This document shows, one piece after another, positions 1 to 9,296 of a stretch of DNA of 64,000 nt. The notes beneath the pieces are model-generated. The model did no database searches and was not told the DNA's origin. It was given only the letters and a program-made list of their open reading frames with translations. Positions within the stretch are counted from its first letter, which is position 1. Each line of letters starts with the position of its first letter. The stretch is from NCBI GenBank assembly GCA_041556555.1, contig JBFFIE010000006.1:1-64000 (forward strand). The letters are read 5' to 3'. This DNA is from SZUA-592 sp041556555 (GTDB taxonomy: Bacteria > Pseudomonadota > Gammaproteobacteria > Eutrophobiales > Eutrophobiaceae). A program made the position numbers and the translations under genes.

Positions 1-66
1 ATGACAAGTGAAAAAACGGACTGCAAAAATGCGAACCCGGTTCGAAATTGTTTAGATCAATCATGA
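1..66 (+). CDS. possible C-terminal end of an upstream gene (partial)
   Basis: An open frame runs from the window edge and stops at TGA 64-66. This stop overlaps the ATG of the next gene in an ATGA arrangement, which often marks translational coupling. Only 21 residues are visible and they match nothing I recognise. In many gammaproteobacteria the gene upstream of ygfB is divergent (zapA), in which case this frame is meaningless. The ATGA overlap is the only support. Confidence 0.22.
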   Translation: MTSEKTDCKNANPVRNCLDQS

Positions 67-620
67 ATTTTAATGAACTTAATCATCTACTTGGTCAGGC
101 CGCATCCGGTAGTAGTGCTTCTGAGTGTCATGGCTTTCTCTGTGGTTATCTATGTGTCAGAGACCATTTAGAGGAATCTGTGCTGCGGGAATGCCTGATG
201 GCTGAATCTGAAGAGAGCGAAATGTCATCTCAATTTGTTGGTCAACTGATGCATTTTGCAGGGACAATCAACCAGGATATAGCTAGCGAAGATTTCTCAT
301 TGAGGCTGATGCTGCCGCCTGATAGCGCGCCATTGAATGAGCGCAGTAACGCCTTGATTCAGTGGTGCAGCGGATTTCTGAGTGGCCTGGGTGTGGCTGG
401 AATTACCGATTTTGAGCTACTGAGTCCGCAATGCCGGGAACTGATTCAGGACCTTTACAAAATATGCCGTCTTGATTTGGACAACATTGCTGAGGGCAGT
501 GAGTCAGATGAATCAGCGCTGACAGAATTAATCGAATATGTTCGAATGGGCGCAATAATGGTGCACGATGAATTACGTAGCCACACTGAACAGAGACCAG
601 ACTCAATAAAGCTCCACTAA
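63..620 (+). CDS. ygfB: UPF0149 family protein (YgfB/YecA-like)
   Basis: The 185-residue protein has the hallmark CHGFLCG segment near residues 22-28 and a second WCSGFLSGLG segment near residue 101, both typical of the UPF0149/YgfB family. These are small, all-helical cytoplasmic proteins. In Pseudomonas, YgfB affects expression of other genes, but the molecular role here is unknown. ATG 63 is preferred over TTG 48 because the family usually starts with a short helix resembling MNFNELN. No clear Shine-Dalgarno sequence precedes it. The gene leads the conserved ygfB-pepP-ubiH-ubiI cluster, with only 4 bp before pepP, so an operon is likely. Confidence 0.88.
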   Translation: MNFNELNHLLGQAASGSSASECHGFLCGYLCVRDHLEESVLRECLMAESEESEMSSQFVGQLMHFAGTINQDIASEDFSLRLMLPPDSAPLNERSNALIQWCSGFLSGLGVAGITDFELLSPQCRELIQDLYKICRLDLDNIAEGSESDESALTELIEYVRMGAIMVHDELRSHTEQRPDSIKLH

Positions 621-624
621 TAGT

Positions 625-1944
625 ATGAATAACAGGGAATTCCCTCGCCGGCGCAAGAAGCTGATGGACATGATGGGTGACGATACCATTGCGATCATTC
701 CCACTGCGCCTGTCTATATACGCAACCGCGACGTCGAATTCTCATACCGACCCGACAGTGATTTTTACTATCTTACCGGTTACCCGGAACCTGAAGCCGT
801 GGCTGTGTTGGTGCCCGGCAGATCACATGGCGAGTTCATCCTGTTTTGCCGGGAGAACGATCCGGTCATGGAAACCTGGAATGGTCGGCGCGCCGGACTT
901 GAGGGTGCGGTTAGCCAATACGGGGCCGATGATGCATTTCCTGTGGAGGACATGGATGAGATTCTTCCCGGGTTGTTAGAAAACCGGGAGCGTGTTTTTT
1001 ATACCATGGGCAATAATGTCAGTTTTGATCAACGTGTCCTCGGCTGGGTTAACCAGGTGCGAAAGCGATCCCGTGCCGGTGTGAGTGCGCCGGATGAATA
1101 CGTATCACTGAACCACTTTCTGCATGAAATGCGTCTCTACAAAAGCCGTGCAGAAGTCGCAGCCATGCGCAAGGCTGCCAGGATTTCAGCCAAGGCACAC
1201 AAACAGGCCATGCGGGTCTGCCGTCCAGGTATGATGGAATTCCAGATCGAGGCTGAACTCAAATATGTCTTCATGCAAAATGGCGCCCGGGATCCGGCCT
1301 ATCCCTGCATCGTCGGAGGCGGTGCCAATGGCTGCATTCTTCACTACACCGAAAATTCAAGTGTACTGAATGACGGTGACCTGCTATTGATCGACGCGGG
1401 TGCTGAGTACGATTGTTACGCCAGCGATATCACCCGGACCTTCCCGGTCAATGGGCAATTTACGGCGGCACAACGTGAGGCCTACGAAGTAGTCCTCGAG
1501 GCGCAAGCGGCGGCTATCAAGAAAATCAGGCCCGGTAATCACTGGGACGAACCCCACAACGCGGCAGTGAAAGTCCTGACCCAGGGCATGGTTGAACTGG
1601 GCATTCTCAAGGGCAAGGTTTCCCAACTCATTAAGGAAAAGGCCTTCACCAAATATTACATGCATCGTACCGGTCACTGGCTGGGCATGGACGTCCATGA
1701 TGTTGGTGATTACAAGGTAGAAGGCGAATGGCGAACTTTCGAGTCAGGTATGGTACTCACCGTAGAGCCTGGTCTCTACCTGCCAGCCAGTAGCAAGGGT
1801 CTTGATAGGCGCTGGTGGAACATCGGTATACGGATCGAGGATGATGTTCTCATTACCGACACTGGCAACGAGATACTGAGTGATAATGCGCCAAAGGATG
1901 CGGACGCGATTGAATCACTAATGGCACATGGCATCGCAGCCTGA
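625..1944 (+). CDS. pepP: Xaa-Pro aminopeptidase PepP
   Basis: This 439-residue protein has the size and order of aminopeptidase P. An N-terminal creatinase-like domain covers roughly residues 1-170. The pita-bread M24 catalytic domain follows, with dimetal ligands visible: Asp in LLIDAGAEY (about 256) and SDITRTF (about 267), His in HRTGHWLGMDVHD (about 346-355), and Glu in TVEPG (about 380) and RIEDD (about 405). It removes N-terminal residues preceding proline, using Mn2+, in the cytoplasm. It starts 4 bp after ygfB and its 3' end overlaps ubiH by 17 bp, as in the conserved gammaproteobacterial cluster. Confidence 0.96.
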   Translation: MNNREFPRRRKKLMDMMGDDTIAIIPTAPVYIRNRDVEFSYRPDSDFYYLTGYPEPEAVAVLVPGRSHGEFILFCRENDPVMETWNGRRAGLEGAVSQYGADDAFPVEDMDEILPGLLENRERVFYTMGNNVSFDQRVLGWVNQVRKRSRAGVSAPDEYVSLNHFLHEMRLYKSRAEVAAMRKAARISAKAHKQAMRVCRPGMMEFQIEAELKYVFMQNGARDPAYPCIVGGGANGCILHYTENSSVLNDGDLLLIDAGAEYDCYASDITRTFPVNGQFTAAQREAYEVVLEAQAAAIKKIRPGNHWDEPHNAAVKVLTQGMVELGILKGKVSQLIKEKAFTKYYMHRTGHWLGMDVHDVGDYKVEGEWRTFESGMVLTVEPGLYLPASSKGLDRRWWNIGIRIEDDVLITDTGNEILSDNAPKDADAIESLMAHGIAA

Positions 1945-3154
1945 GTATGATGTTCTGGTCGTTGGTGGCGGCATGGCGGGGGCCACGCTGGCCATCGCCC
2001 TGGCTGCCAGCCAGCGACGCGTAGGACTTGTTGAGGCAGTCCCGCAGACAGCGCCTGAACAGCCCAGTTACGATGACCGCGGATTGGTTCTGTCTGTTTC
2101 CTCACAGCGGGTGCTTAAGGGACTGGGGCTTTGGGACTCGCTGCAAATAAGATCTTACCCGGTCCGGCAAGTGCACGTCTCGGATCAAAGGCACTTCGGT
2201 TGTGTCAGGCTCCGGGCCGATGCACTCGGTATGACTGTGCTCGGACATGTAGTTCAGGCCCAGGCCCTGGGGGCTGTCCTGCAACAAACTCTCAGTGCGG
2301 TCGGGAACATTGATTTTATTTGTCCCGCCAGGGTCCAGACTGCCGAAATCCTGCCGGACCAGGCAAACCTGCACATTTCCAGCAACGGTGATGAACGTAT
2401 CCTGCATACCCGGTTGCTGGTTGCTGCAGACGGTTCACGATCGCCATTGAGGCAGGCCTTTGGTATTGAGATTGATCATCATGATTACAACCAGACAGCG
2501 ATTGTCAGCAGTATTACCCCGGAGCGGCCACATCATGACACGGCCTTTGAGCGCTTTAATCCCAATGGTCCGCTTGCCTTGTTGCCTTTGAACGCCAACC
2601 GCTGTGTTCTCGTTTTTACGGTACCCACAGCACAGGCAACGGAAATTCTGGACCTTCCCGATGATGCCTTCCTTGCCCGGGTACAACAGGCCTTTGGCCG
2701 TCGTTTGGGATGTTTGCAGGAACCCGGCCCACGCAAGTCCTATCCCCTGCATTCCATTATTGCAAAAGAACAGGTTCGGGAAAGACTGGTGGTTCTTGGC
2801 AATGCAGCACATACGTTGCACCCTAACGGCGCCCAGGGCTTCAATCTCTGCTTACGTGATATTGCCGGTCTCGCCGAGGTGCTGCTGCCAGTGCTAAGAC
2901 AGGCCGGGGATCCGGGACTACGCCGGGTGTTGAACCTTTATCGAGACCTGCGCAAACCGGATCAGGCAGCCGCGCATCAATTTACACACGGACTGGCATC
3001 GCTCTTTTATAACGAAATTCCACACAAGGTCATGTTCAGGAATTCCATGATGCTGATCCTGGAAATGATGCCGGCATTAAAGAACCGGTTGGCATTGAGG
3101 GCCATGGGACTAACCGGCAAGCAGCCGCGTCTTGTCCGCGGGGTGACTCTTTGA
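1928..3154 (+). CDS. ubiH: 2-octaprenyl-6-methoxyphenol hydroxylase UbiH
   Basis: A class A flavin monooxygenase of 408 residues. The N-terminal Rossmann motif GGGMAG is at residues 13-18. The second FAD segment, GNAAHTLHPNGAQGFN (about 290-305), has Asn instead of the usual Asp of GDAAH, which is typical of UbiH among the ubiquinone hydroxylases. It is expected to hydroxylate the aromatic ring during aerobic ubiquinone synthesis in the membrane-associated Ubi complex. The start ATG lies inside the end of pepP. Its TGA overlaps the TTG start of the next hydroxylase, so the two are probably translationally coupled. Confidence 0.93.
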   Translation: MASQPEYDVLVVGGGMAGATLAIALAASQRRVGLVEAVPQTAPEQPSYDDRGLVLSVSSQRVLKGLGLWDSLQIRSYPVRQVHVSDQRHFGCVRLRADALGMTVLGHVVQAQALGAVLQQTLSAVGNIDFICPARVQTAEILPDQANLHISSNGDERILHTRLLVAADGSRSPLRQAFGIEIDHHDYNQTAIVSSITPERPHHDTAFERFNPNGPLALLPLNANRCVLVFTVPTAQATEILDLPDDAFLARVQQAFGRRLGCLQEPGPRKSYPLHSIIAKEQVRERLVVLGNAAHTLHPNGAQGFNLCLRDIAGLAEVLLPVLRQAGDPGLRRVLNLYRDLRKPDQAAAHQFTHGLASLFYNEIPHKVMFRNSMMLILEMMPALKNRLALRAMGLTGKQPRLVRGVTL

Positions 3155-4362
3155 ATACTGGTATCAATGTAGATGTGATCATCGTCGGCGGTGGCTTGAC
3201 AGGCGGCACCCTGGCCCTGTTACTGGCCAGGTCCGGGCTGCGTTGCCTGTTACTGGAAAGGCCGGGTAATAAGCCGGGACAGGCAGATGATCCCAGGGCC
3301 CTGGCGATTACCCGGGCATCGGAAAATATCCTGCGTGCCGCCGGTGCCTGGGAACATTTGCCGGAAGATATACCGGGCCGGATAGAAAAGATGCAAGTCT
3401 GGGATGCGCGTGGCAAGGGCCATATCGAATTCGACAGCGCTGAACTGTGTGAAGCCAGTCTGGGCTACATCATCCCGCAGGCATCACTGGAGCGGGCAAT
3501 ACAACAAGCCTGTAGCAATCAGGACGGAATCCAGATCCGACAGGCAACCATTAATGATCTGGATTGCTCCACTGAATCCACCAGCCTGGGTTTCGCTGAA
3601 CAATCACGGGCTTCGGCCAGTCTCGTGGTCGGAGCAGACGGTATCCGTTCGCGGATCAGGGAACTTGCAGGGATCCCCTATCCGCGACATGACTATGATC
3701 AGCAGGCCGTGGCCTGCCGGGTCAAGACCAGTTATGCCCATGATAATACAGCCAGACAAGTGTTTCTGGATGACGGTCCATTGGCCTTCCTGCCATTGGC
3801 GAATAGCAATCAATGTGGCATCGTCTGGTCAACTAGTCCGGCGCATGCCCGGCTACTCACCGCCATGAATGATGAGGCGTTTCATACCCAACTGGCCGAG
3901 GCTTTTGATCATAGGTTGGGCAAGATCATTGAGAGCAGTGAGCGTTCAGCATTTCCGTTGTCTCATGCCCAGGCCGCCCGCTATTGCCAGCCCCGATTGG
4001 TGCTGACTGGCGATGCTGCTCACAGTGTCCATCCGCTGGCAGGACAGGGTGCCAACCTGGGCATTCTGGATTCCGCATCTCTGGCAGAGGTATTGATTGG
4101 CGCCAGACAGAAAGGTCAGGACCTGGGCTCTGTCTCTGTTCTCAGACGCTATGAGCGTTGGCGTAAGGGTGAAAACCTTTTCATGATCAAATTGCTTCAG
4201 GGTTTTAAATATACCTTCGAAAGCAATCTGGATTCCGTCAGGTTTGCGAGAAACGCAGGGCTGGATATAACCAACACCATTACTCCATTGAAACATTTCA
4301 TGATGCGGCGTGCTTCCGGACTCAGTGGTGACCTGCCACTTATTGCGCGTAAACCGGTTTAA
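3151..4362 (+). CDS. ubiI: UbiI/VisC-like FAD-dependent ubiquinone hydroxylase
   Basis: A second class A flavin monooxygenase, 403 residues. GGGLTG sits at residues 13-18 and the canonical GDAAHSVHPLAGQGANLG begins near residue 286. It probably catalyses another ring hydroxylation in ubiquinone synthesis. Position after ubiH favours UbiI (VisC), but UbiF-type or broader specificity cannot be excluded from sequence alone. The apparent start is TTG, sharing TTGA with the ubiH stop. There is no earlier in-frame ATG, and a later start would remove the FAD motif. This makes the TTG start and coupling fairly secure. Confidence 0.88.
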   Translation: MNTGINVDVIIVGGGLTGGTLALLLARSGLRCLLLERPGNKPGQADDPRALAITRASENILRAAGAWEHLPEDIPGRIEKMQVWDARGKGHIEFDSAELCEASLGYIIPQASLERAIQQACSNQDGIQIRQATINDLDCSTESTSLGFAEQSRASASLVVGADGIRSRIRELAGIPYPRHDYDQQAVACRVKTSYAHDNTARQVFLDDGPLAFLPLANSNQCGIVWSTSPAHARLLTAMNDEAFHTQLAEAFDHRLGKIIESSERSAFPLSHAQAARYCQPRLVLTGDAAHSVHPLAGQGANLGILDSASLAEVLIGARQKGQDLGSVSVLRRYERWRKGENLFMIKLLQGFKYTFESNLDSVRFARNAGLDITNTITPLKHFMMRRASGLSGDLPLIARKPV

Positions 4363-4414
4363 TTGTGTACAATCCCGCCGGGTCGGGAAAGCTCCGGAAA
4401 CTCTTGAAACAGTC

Positions 4415-6097
4415 ATGACAGCAGAAGAAAACAGCCGCAGTGCAAATTTTATCCGCCATATCATAAATGAAGATCTGGCGCAGAATAAAAATGAAGGACG
4501 TGTGCACACTCGATTCCCGCCCGAACCCAATGGCTACCTGCATGTTGGTCATGCCAAGTCTATTTGCCTGAATTTTGGCCTAGCATCCGAGTATGAAAAC
4601 GGATTGTGCAATCTCAGATTTGACGATACCAATCCGGACAAGGAAAAAGTGGAGTACATTGACTCCATCATGGACGACATTCACTGGTTGGGATTCGACT
4701 GGGGCGATCGCCTGTTTTATGCATCTGATTATTTCGAACAGCTTTATGACTATGCGGTTCATTTAATCAAGGAAGGCAAGGCCTATGTTGACAGTTTGAG
4801 CACTGAAAAAATGCGTGAGTACCGCGGTACCTTGAAGCAACCCGGTAAGCCATCACCTGACAGGAACCGGTCAGTCGAGGAAAACCTGGAACTCTTTGCC
4901 GGAATGCGTGCCGGGAAATTTGCAGACGGCGAGTATGTTTTACGCGCGAAGATTGATATGGCATCGCCGAACATTAACATGCGCGATCCAACAATCTATC
5001 GCATCCGCAAAACCAAACATCATCGCACCGGTGATAACTGGTATATCTACCCCATGTATGATTACACTCACTGTATCTCGGATGCGTTGGAAGGAATCAC
5101 TCATTCACTCTGTACGCTCGAGTTCGAGGATCATCGACCCCTCTATGACTGGTTTCTGGATCAGTTACCAGTGCCCTGTCACCCACAACAAATCGAGTTT
5201 GCAAGGCTTAATTTAAACTATACCGTCACCAGTAAACGCAAACTGAATGAGCTGGTAGAGGTAAATCACGTCAATGGCTGGGATGATCCGAGGATGCCGA
5301 CTATTGTCGGCATGCGCCGCAGAGGCTATCCACCAGCAGCTATCCGGGATTTTTGTGAGCGTATTGGTGTGACCAAAAATGAAACCGTTATTGATATTTC
5401 CGTACTGGAGAACTGCGTCAGGGAAGAACTGGACAGGAGTACGCGCAGGGTCATGGCAGTATTGAAGCCTTTACGGGTTGTGATTACAAATTATCCGGAA
5501 GACCATACCGAAATGCTGGAAGCACCCTATCACCCCAATAAGGAAGATTTGGGTAGCCGGGAAGTGCCGTTCTCTCGCGTGCTTTACATTGAGCAGAATG
5601 ATTTCATGGAAGACCCGCCAAAGAAATTTTTCCGGCTTGGACCAGGTCGCGAAGTCAGGTTACGTTATGCTTACTTTATTACCTGTCATGATGTGATTAA
5701 AGATGAGGAAACCGGAGAGATCATTGAATTGCGCTGCACGTATGATCCAGAGACCCGCGGCGGTAATGCCCCGGACGGTCGCAAGGTCAAGGGGACCATA
5801 CACTGGGTCTCGGCGGAACATGCATTGAATGCAGAAGTCAGGCTATATGATCGGCTGTTTACTGTACCGGAACCCGGTCGGCAGGATGACTGGCATAAAG
5901 CACTGAATCCGGATTCGGTCGTGACCCTGACTGAAGCTGCGCTGGAGCCTGGCTTGACAGAAGCTGAGCCGGAAGAACAGTTCCAGTTTGAACGTATTGG
6001 CTATTTCTGCGCTGACAGAAAAGACAGTCTTTCAGGTAAACCAGTATTTAACCGGACAGTGACTTTGAGAGATTCCTGGGCCAAGCAGAAAAAATAA
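4415..6097 (+). CDS. glnS: glutaminyl-tRNA synthetase
   Basis: A 560-residue class I aminoacyl-tRNA synthetase. The HIGH signature is present as PEPNGYLHVGHAKS (HVGH at 43-46) and the KMSKS-type loop as VTSKRKL near residue 271. The C-terminal half has the two beta-barrel anticodon-binding region of GlnRS. It charges tRNA-Gln with glutamine. The start at ATG 4415 fits the usual length (about 555 residues). The frame is open from 4310, but that would add 35 residues reaching back into ubiI and lacks family support. It is convergent with speD, with only 10 bp between them and no obvious strong terminator. Confidence 0.97.
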   Translation: MTAEENSRSANFIRHIINEDLAQNKNEGRVHTRFPPEPNGYLHVGHAKSICLNFGLASEYENGLCNLRFDDTNPDKEKVEYIDSIMDDIHWLGFDWGDRLFYASDYFEQLYDYAVHLIKEGKAYVDSLSTEKMREYRGTLKQPGKPSPDRNRSVEENLELFAGMRAGKFADGEYVLRAKIDMASPNINMRDPTIYRIRKTKHHRTGDNWYIYPMYDYTHCISDALEGITHSLCTLEFEDHRPLYDWFLDQLPVPCHPQQIEFARLNLNYTVTSKRKLNELVEVNHVNGWDDPRMPTIVGMRRRGYPPAAIRDFCERIGVTKNETVIDISVLENCVREELDRSTRRVMAVLKPLRVVITNYPEDHTEMLEAPYHPNKEDLGSREVPFSRVLYIEQNDFMEDPPKKFFRLGPGREVRLRYAYFITCHDVIKDEETGEIIELRCTYDPETRGGNAPDGRKVKGTIHWVSAEHALNAEVRLYDRLFTVPEPGRQDDWHKALNPDSVVTLTEAALEPGLTEAEPEEQFQFERIGYFCADRKDSLSGKPVFNRTVTLRDSWAKQKK

Positions 6098-6107
6098 CAG
6101 CGTTACG

Positions 6108-6911
6108 TTAGCGATAGATATTCCTGCTGTAAAAGATCTCTTCAATTTCTTCCCGCAAGCGTTTTTCAATCGAAATCTTCTGCTCTATCTCAATATCGTC
6201 AGCAGATATATCAAACAAGTAGGTGTCCAGGTCGAATTCCTTGAGCATCATTTTTGTGTGGAAGATGTTTTCTTCATAGATATTCACATCAACCATTCGA
6301 TACTTTGCCTTGGTTTCATCATCTATAAAGTTTTGAATGGAAGTAATCTCATGATCGATATAGTGCTTGGTTCCAGATGTATCACGGGTAAAGCCGCGTA
6401 CCCGGTAATCCATGCTGACAATGTCAGATTCGAAACTGTGAATCAGAAAATTCAGGGCCTTCAGTGGCGAGATTTCGCCACATGTGCTGACGTCTATATC
6501 GACCCGAAAGGTACTGATACCAAAATCCGGATGGTTTTCCGGGTAGGTGTGCACGGTCAAATGACTCTTGTCAAGGTGGGCAACCACCGTTTCCGGTGTC
6601 GGACCTGGTGATTCTGCATTGGTGACTCCCGGTATGGCCGGTGCCTCTTCGGAAATCAGTATGGTGACGCTTGCGCCCAGTGGTTCATAATCAGCCTTGG
6701 CAACATTGAGGATATTTGCACCGATGATCGAGGCCACATCTCTCAGGATTTGGGTCAATCGATCCGAGTTATAGGCTTCGTCGATATACTCCATGTATTC
6801 CTTAATCTGCTCTTCGGAGCGTGCATAACAGACATCGTAGATATTGAAGCTCAGTGTCTTGGTCAGGTTATTGAAACCATGCAGACGGATATTCCCGCTT
6901 GAGTTTGTCAT
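6108..6911 (-). CDS. speD: S-adenosylmethionine decarboxylase proenzyme (SpeD)
   Basis: A 267-residue protein of the E. coli-type (class 1A) AdoMet decarboxylase, close to the usual 264 residues. The self-cleavage site appears as DKSHLTVHTYPE, with Lys115-Ser116; Ser116 would become the pyruvoyl cofactor of the alpha chain. The product, decarboxylated AdoMet, is the aminopropyl donor for spermidine synthesis. No speE is present in the window. The start ATG overlaps the stop of the upstream VOC gene by 4 bp (ATGA), indicating co-transcription. SpeD uses S-adenosylmethionine, whose synthesis and recycling genes lie about 10 kb away. Confidence 0.95.
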   Translation of the reverse strand: MTNSSGNIRLHGFNNLTKTLSFNIYDVCYARSEEQIKEYMEYIDEAYNSDRLTQILRDVASIIGANILNVAKADYEPLGASVTILISEEAPAIPGVTNAESPGPTPETVVAHLDKSHLTVHTYPENHPDFGISTFRVDIDVSTCGEISPLKALNFLIHSFESDIVSMDYRVRGFTRDTSGTKHYIDHEITSIQNFIDDETKAKYRMVDVNIYEENIFHTKMMLKEFDLDTYLFDISADDIEIEQKISIEKRLREEIEEIFYSRNIYR

Positions 6912-7321
6912 GTCCGCTCTCCATAGAGATGTTCTAATGGGGGATGATAGATCATCTGCACGGTATTGCCTTCGGGATCTTCACAGTAAAAGCTCCGGGC
7001 CCCATCACGGTGGGTCCTGGGCCTGGTTTTCATCTTAACCTCGTGACTGTTAAGAAAACTATACCAGTCATCCACCAGCTCAGGCTTCTTCAGAATGAAA
7101 CCAATATGATCCAGCCTCTGGGGACCTGATCCGCGCTGGTCTTTCGGGACACGATGCAGGGCCAGATTGTCTGATCCGGAACAAAGGTAAACGTTATCAG
7201 TATCGGGGCGCCACTCAACCTCCATACCAAGCAGGTCTACATAAAATGCCTCGCAGGCTTCCAGGTTTGAGACATTCAACGCGACATGATGCATGCCGCT
7301 GGTCGCAGCCGGTCTTTGCAT
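6908..7321 (-). CDS. VOC family (glyoxalase/dioxygenase fold) protein
   Basis: A 137-residue single-module vicinal-oxygen-chelate protein. It opens with MHHVALNVSNLEACEAFY, the usual first beta-alpha unit. A second metal-site segment contains LDHIGFILKKPE, and the end carries YCEDPEGNTVQMIY, the common C-terminal Glu-containing strand. The family includes glyoxalase I, dioxygenases and antibiotic-binding proteins; the substrate cannot be told here. It lies immediately upstream of speD with a 4-bp ATGA overlap, so the two are probably translated from one message. Whether this reflects a link to polyamine metabolism is unknown. Confidence 0.85.
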   Translation of the reverse strand: MQRPAATSGMHHVALNVSNLEACEAFYVDLLGMEVEWRPDTDNVYLCSGSDNLALHRVPKDQRGSGPQRLDHIGFILKKPELVDDWYSFLNSHEVKMKTRPRTHRDGARSFYCEDPEGNTVQMIYHPPLEHLYGERT

Positions 7322-7455
7322 AACGTAGATCAGGTTAAACGGTTAAAGGGAAACGCACCTTACACCAGAGTAAGAAATTATGGAAGCTGGAGGATTCAAC
7401 AGGATGGCGGCCGTGGCGAAGGTGTGGGAAAATAAAAATAAAGACCGGATCAAGC

Positions 7456-8349
7456 ATGAATACATCTCAAGACGCGCTTTACAAGGCTGATCTCTCCTCC
7501 TTGCCGCTACTTTACAGTGGCAAGGTACGTGATATTTATGAGATTGATGCCGAGCACATGTTGATAGTCACCACTGACAGATTGTCCGCATTTGATGTCA
7601 TCCTGCCTGACCCAATCCCGGGAAAGGGCGTGGTATTAACCACATTATCAAACTTCTGGTTTGCCAGGATGACCAATATAGTGCCCAATCATTTAACCGG
7701 ACGATCACTCACTGATGTTATTTTTGATCCTAGGGAGCTACGAATGCTCGAGGGCCGGGCTGTCATCGTCAGAAAGCTCAAGCCCTTACCGGTAGAGGCA
7801 ATCGTACGAGGTTACATTATCGGTTCTGGCTGGAAGGACTATCAGAAAAGCGGCGGAATTTGCGGCATCAATCTTCCAGCAGGTTTGAAACAGGCTGAAA
7901 AATTACCCCAACCGATATTCACCCCATCGAGTAAGGCAGACATCGGTGATCATGATATCAATATCGGATTCTACGACGTGGTCGAAAAGATTGGTAAGGA
8001 ACTGGCAGAACAAGTAAGAGATATCAGCCTGAAGATATATCAGGATGCGGTAGTTTATGCGATGGATCGTGGCATTATCATTGCAGATACCAAGTTCGAA
8101 TTTGGTATGGATGAAGAAGGCAATCTGGTTCTGATTGATGAAATACTGACTCCTGATTCTTCACGTTTCTGGCCGGCGGATTCCTACCAGGTAGGTACCA
8201 GCCCGCCAAGCTTTGATAAACAATATGTCCGGGATTACCTGGAGACACTGGACTGGGATAAATCTCCACCTGCTCCCAGGCTGCCCGAGGAAGTAATTAA
8301 AAACACCGCAGCCAAATACCGAGAGGCTCAGGAGAGACTGACAAAATAG
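7456..8349 (+). CDS. purC: SAICAR synthase PurC
   Basis: A 297-residue phosphoribosylaminoimidazole-succinocarboxamide synthase. Visible signatures are YSGKVRDIYE at the ATP-binding start, TDRLSAFDVILPDPIPGKG, the SSKADIGDHDINI segment, and the DTKFEFG motif. It is the longer, yeast-like form (about 300 residues) rather than the 237-residue E. coli form. It joins aspartate to CAIR in step 8 of de novo purine synthesis. It is followed after 14 bp by the carbonic anhydrase gene. A link through bicarbonate or CO2 used by the preceding purine carboxylation step is possible but inferred. Confidence 0.96.
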   Translation: MNTSQDALYKADLSSLPLLYSGKVRDIYEIDAEHMLIVTTDRLSAFDVILPDPIPGKGVVLTTLSNFWFARMTNIVPNHLTGRSLTDVIFDPRELRMLEGRAVIVRKLKPLPVEAIVRGYIIGSGWKDYQKSGGICGINLPAGLKQAEKLPQPIFTPSSKADIGDHDINIGFYDVVEKIGKELAEQVRDISLKIYQDAVVYAMDRGIIIADTKFEFGMDEEGNLVLIDEILTPDSSRFWPADSYQVGTSPPSFDKQYVRDYLETLDWDKSPPAPRLPEEVIKNTAAKYREAQERLTK

Positions 8350-8363
8350 AGGAGGCAATAAAC

Positions 8364-9005
8364 ATGTCAGGACTGGAAAAACTGAAATCTGGTTTTAGAA
8401 AATTCAGAAAACATTACTTTGAAGAACATCCGGAACTTTACGAAAAGCTCACCATCAAGGGCCAGTCACCGGAGGTCCTGGTGGTAGCCTGTTGTGATTC
8501 ACGGGTACACCCGGCACAGGTACTTGCTACCGAGCCCGGGGATATCTTTGTAGTCAGGAATGTGGCAAATCTGGTGCCACCTTTTGAAGATGATGGCAAG
8601 TCCCATGGTACGAGTGCCGCCATAGAGTTCGCCGTCAAGCACCTCAAGGTTAAACATATCATTGTTTTTGGACATGCCCAGTGTGGTGGTGTCAGGAGCC
8701 TGATGGAAGGAGAGCATGAAAGCCACAAGTACAGTTTTATTGACCCATGGATGTCAACTGTACGCCCGGCGAGGGAAAAAGTACTGAAACAGTTTTCCGA
8801 AGCAGATTTTGATCGACAGTGCCGGTATTGTGAAGAAGAAGTAATCAGGGTTTCCCTGAAAAACCTGATGAGTTTTCCGTTTATCAAGGAAGCAGTTGAC
8901 GCTGGCTCATTAACAGTCGGTGGCTGGCATTTTGATATCACGAAAGGCGAAATAAACTCGCTTGATGAAAAAACAGACCAGTTTGTGTCTATACTGGGAT
9001 CATGA
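8364..9005 (+). CDS. beta-class carbonic anhydrase
   Basis: A 213-residue beta carbonic anhydrase. Zinc and catalytic residues are visible as Cys43-x-Asp45-x-Arg47 in ACCDSRV, and His104-x-x-Cys107 in GHAQCGG. It interconverts CO2 and bicarbonate; no signal peptide is seen, so it should be cytoplasmic. A strong Shine-Dalgarno (AGGAGG) lies at a good distance before ATG 8364. It is co-directional with purC (14-bp gap), and its stop overlaps the ATG of the small lipoprotein gene. Together with the tkt-gap-pgk cluster it would suit, but does not prove, a CO2-fixing lifestyle. Confidence 0.95.
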   Translation: MSGLEKLKSGFRKFRKHYFEEHPELYEKLTIKGQSPEVLVVACCDSRVHPAQVLATEPGDIFVVRNVANLVPPFEDDGKSHGTSAAIEFAVKHLKVKHIIVFGHAQCGGVRSLMEGEHESHKYSFIDPWMSTVRPAREKVLKQFSEADFDRQCRYCEEEVIRVSLKNLMSFPFIKEAVDAGSLTVGGWHFDITKGEINSLDEKTDQFVSILGS

Positions 9006-9190
9006 AGTCATTATATATTTCTTTTTTTCTTTGCGTTTTTCTGGGCGCTTGCTCTGATAGCAGTGATACGGTTGATGAGCACGTCTGGAGTGATCAAGTG
9101 AAAACCATCGAAAGGGCAGAGGCCGTTGAGGGTATCATTCAGGAGTCTGTTGATCTACAGAAGCAGGAAATAGAAAGAGCGACACAGTAA
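9002..9190 (+). CDS. small predicted lipoprotein (62 aa)
   Basis: A short gene whose ATG overlaps the carbonic anhydrase stop (ATGA). The product begins with a hydrophobic segment ending in a lipobox, FLGAC, with Cys at residue 17. A charged, probably helical tail follows, containing EAVEGIIQESVDLQKQ. It is therefore likely an exported, lipid-anchored protein. I recognise no family. The overlap with an upstream gene and the clean lipoprotein signal argue that it is real despite its length. Confidence 0.62.
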   Translation: MKSLYISFFLCVFLGACSDSSDTVDEHVWSDQVKTIERAEAVEGIIQESVDLQKQEIERATQ

Positions 9191-9296
9191 CAGCAACTGT
9201 TTCAGCAAAGTCCCCCAGGGTCTATACAGCCCAGCCGATGGCGATCATCAAGTAACCCGGGAGGTATGACTTGCTCTGGCAAGCATCTGGCGCTGG

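Noticed and set aside
6098..6107. Bidirectional terminator between glnS and speD
   Set aside because: The gap is 10 bp and no stem with T-runs on both sides is visible.
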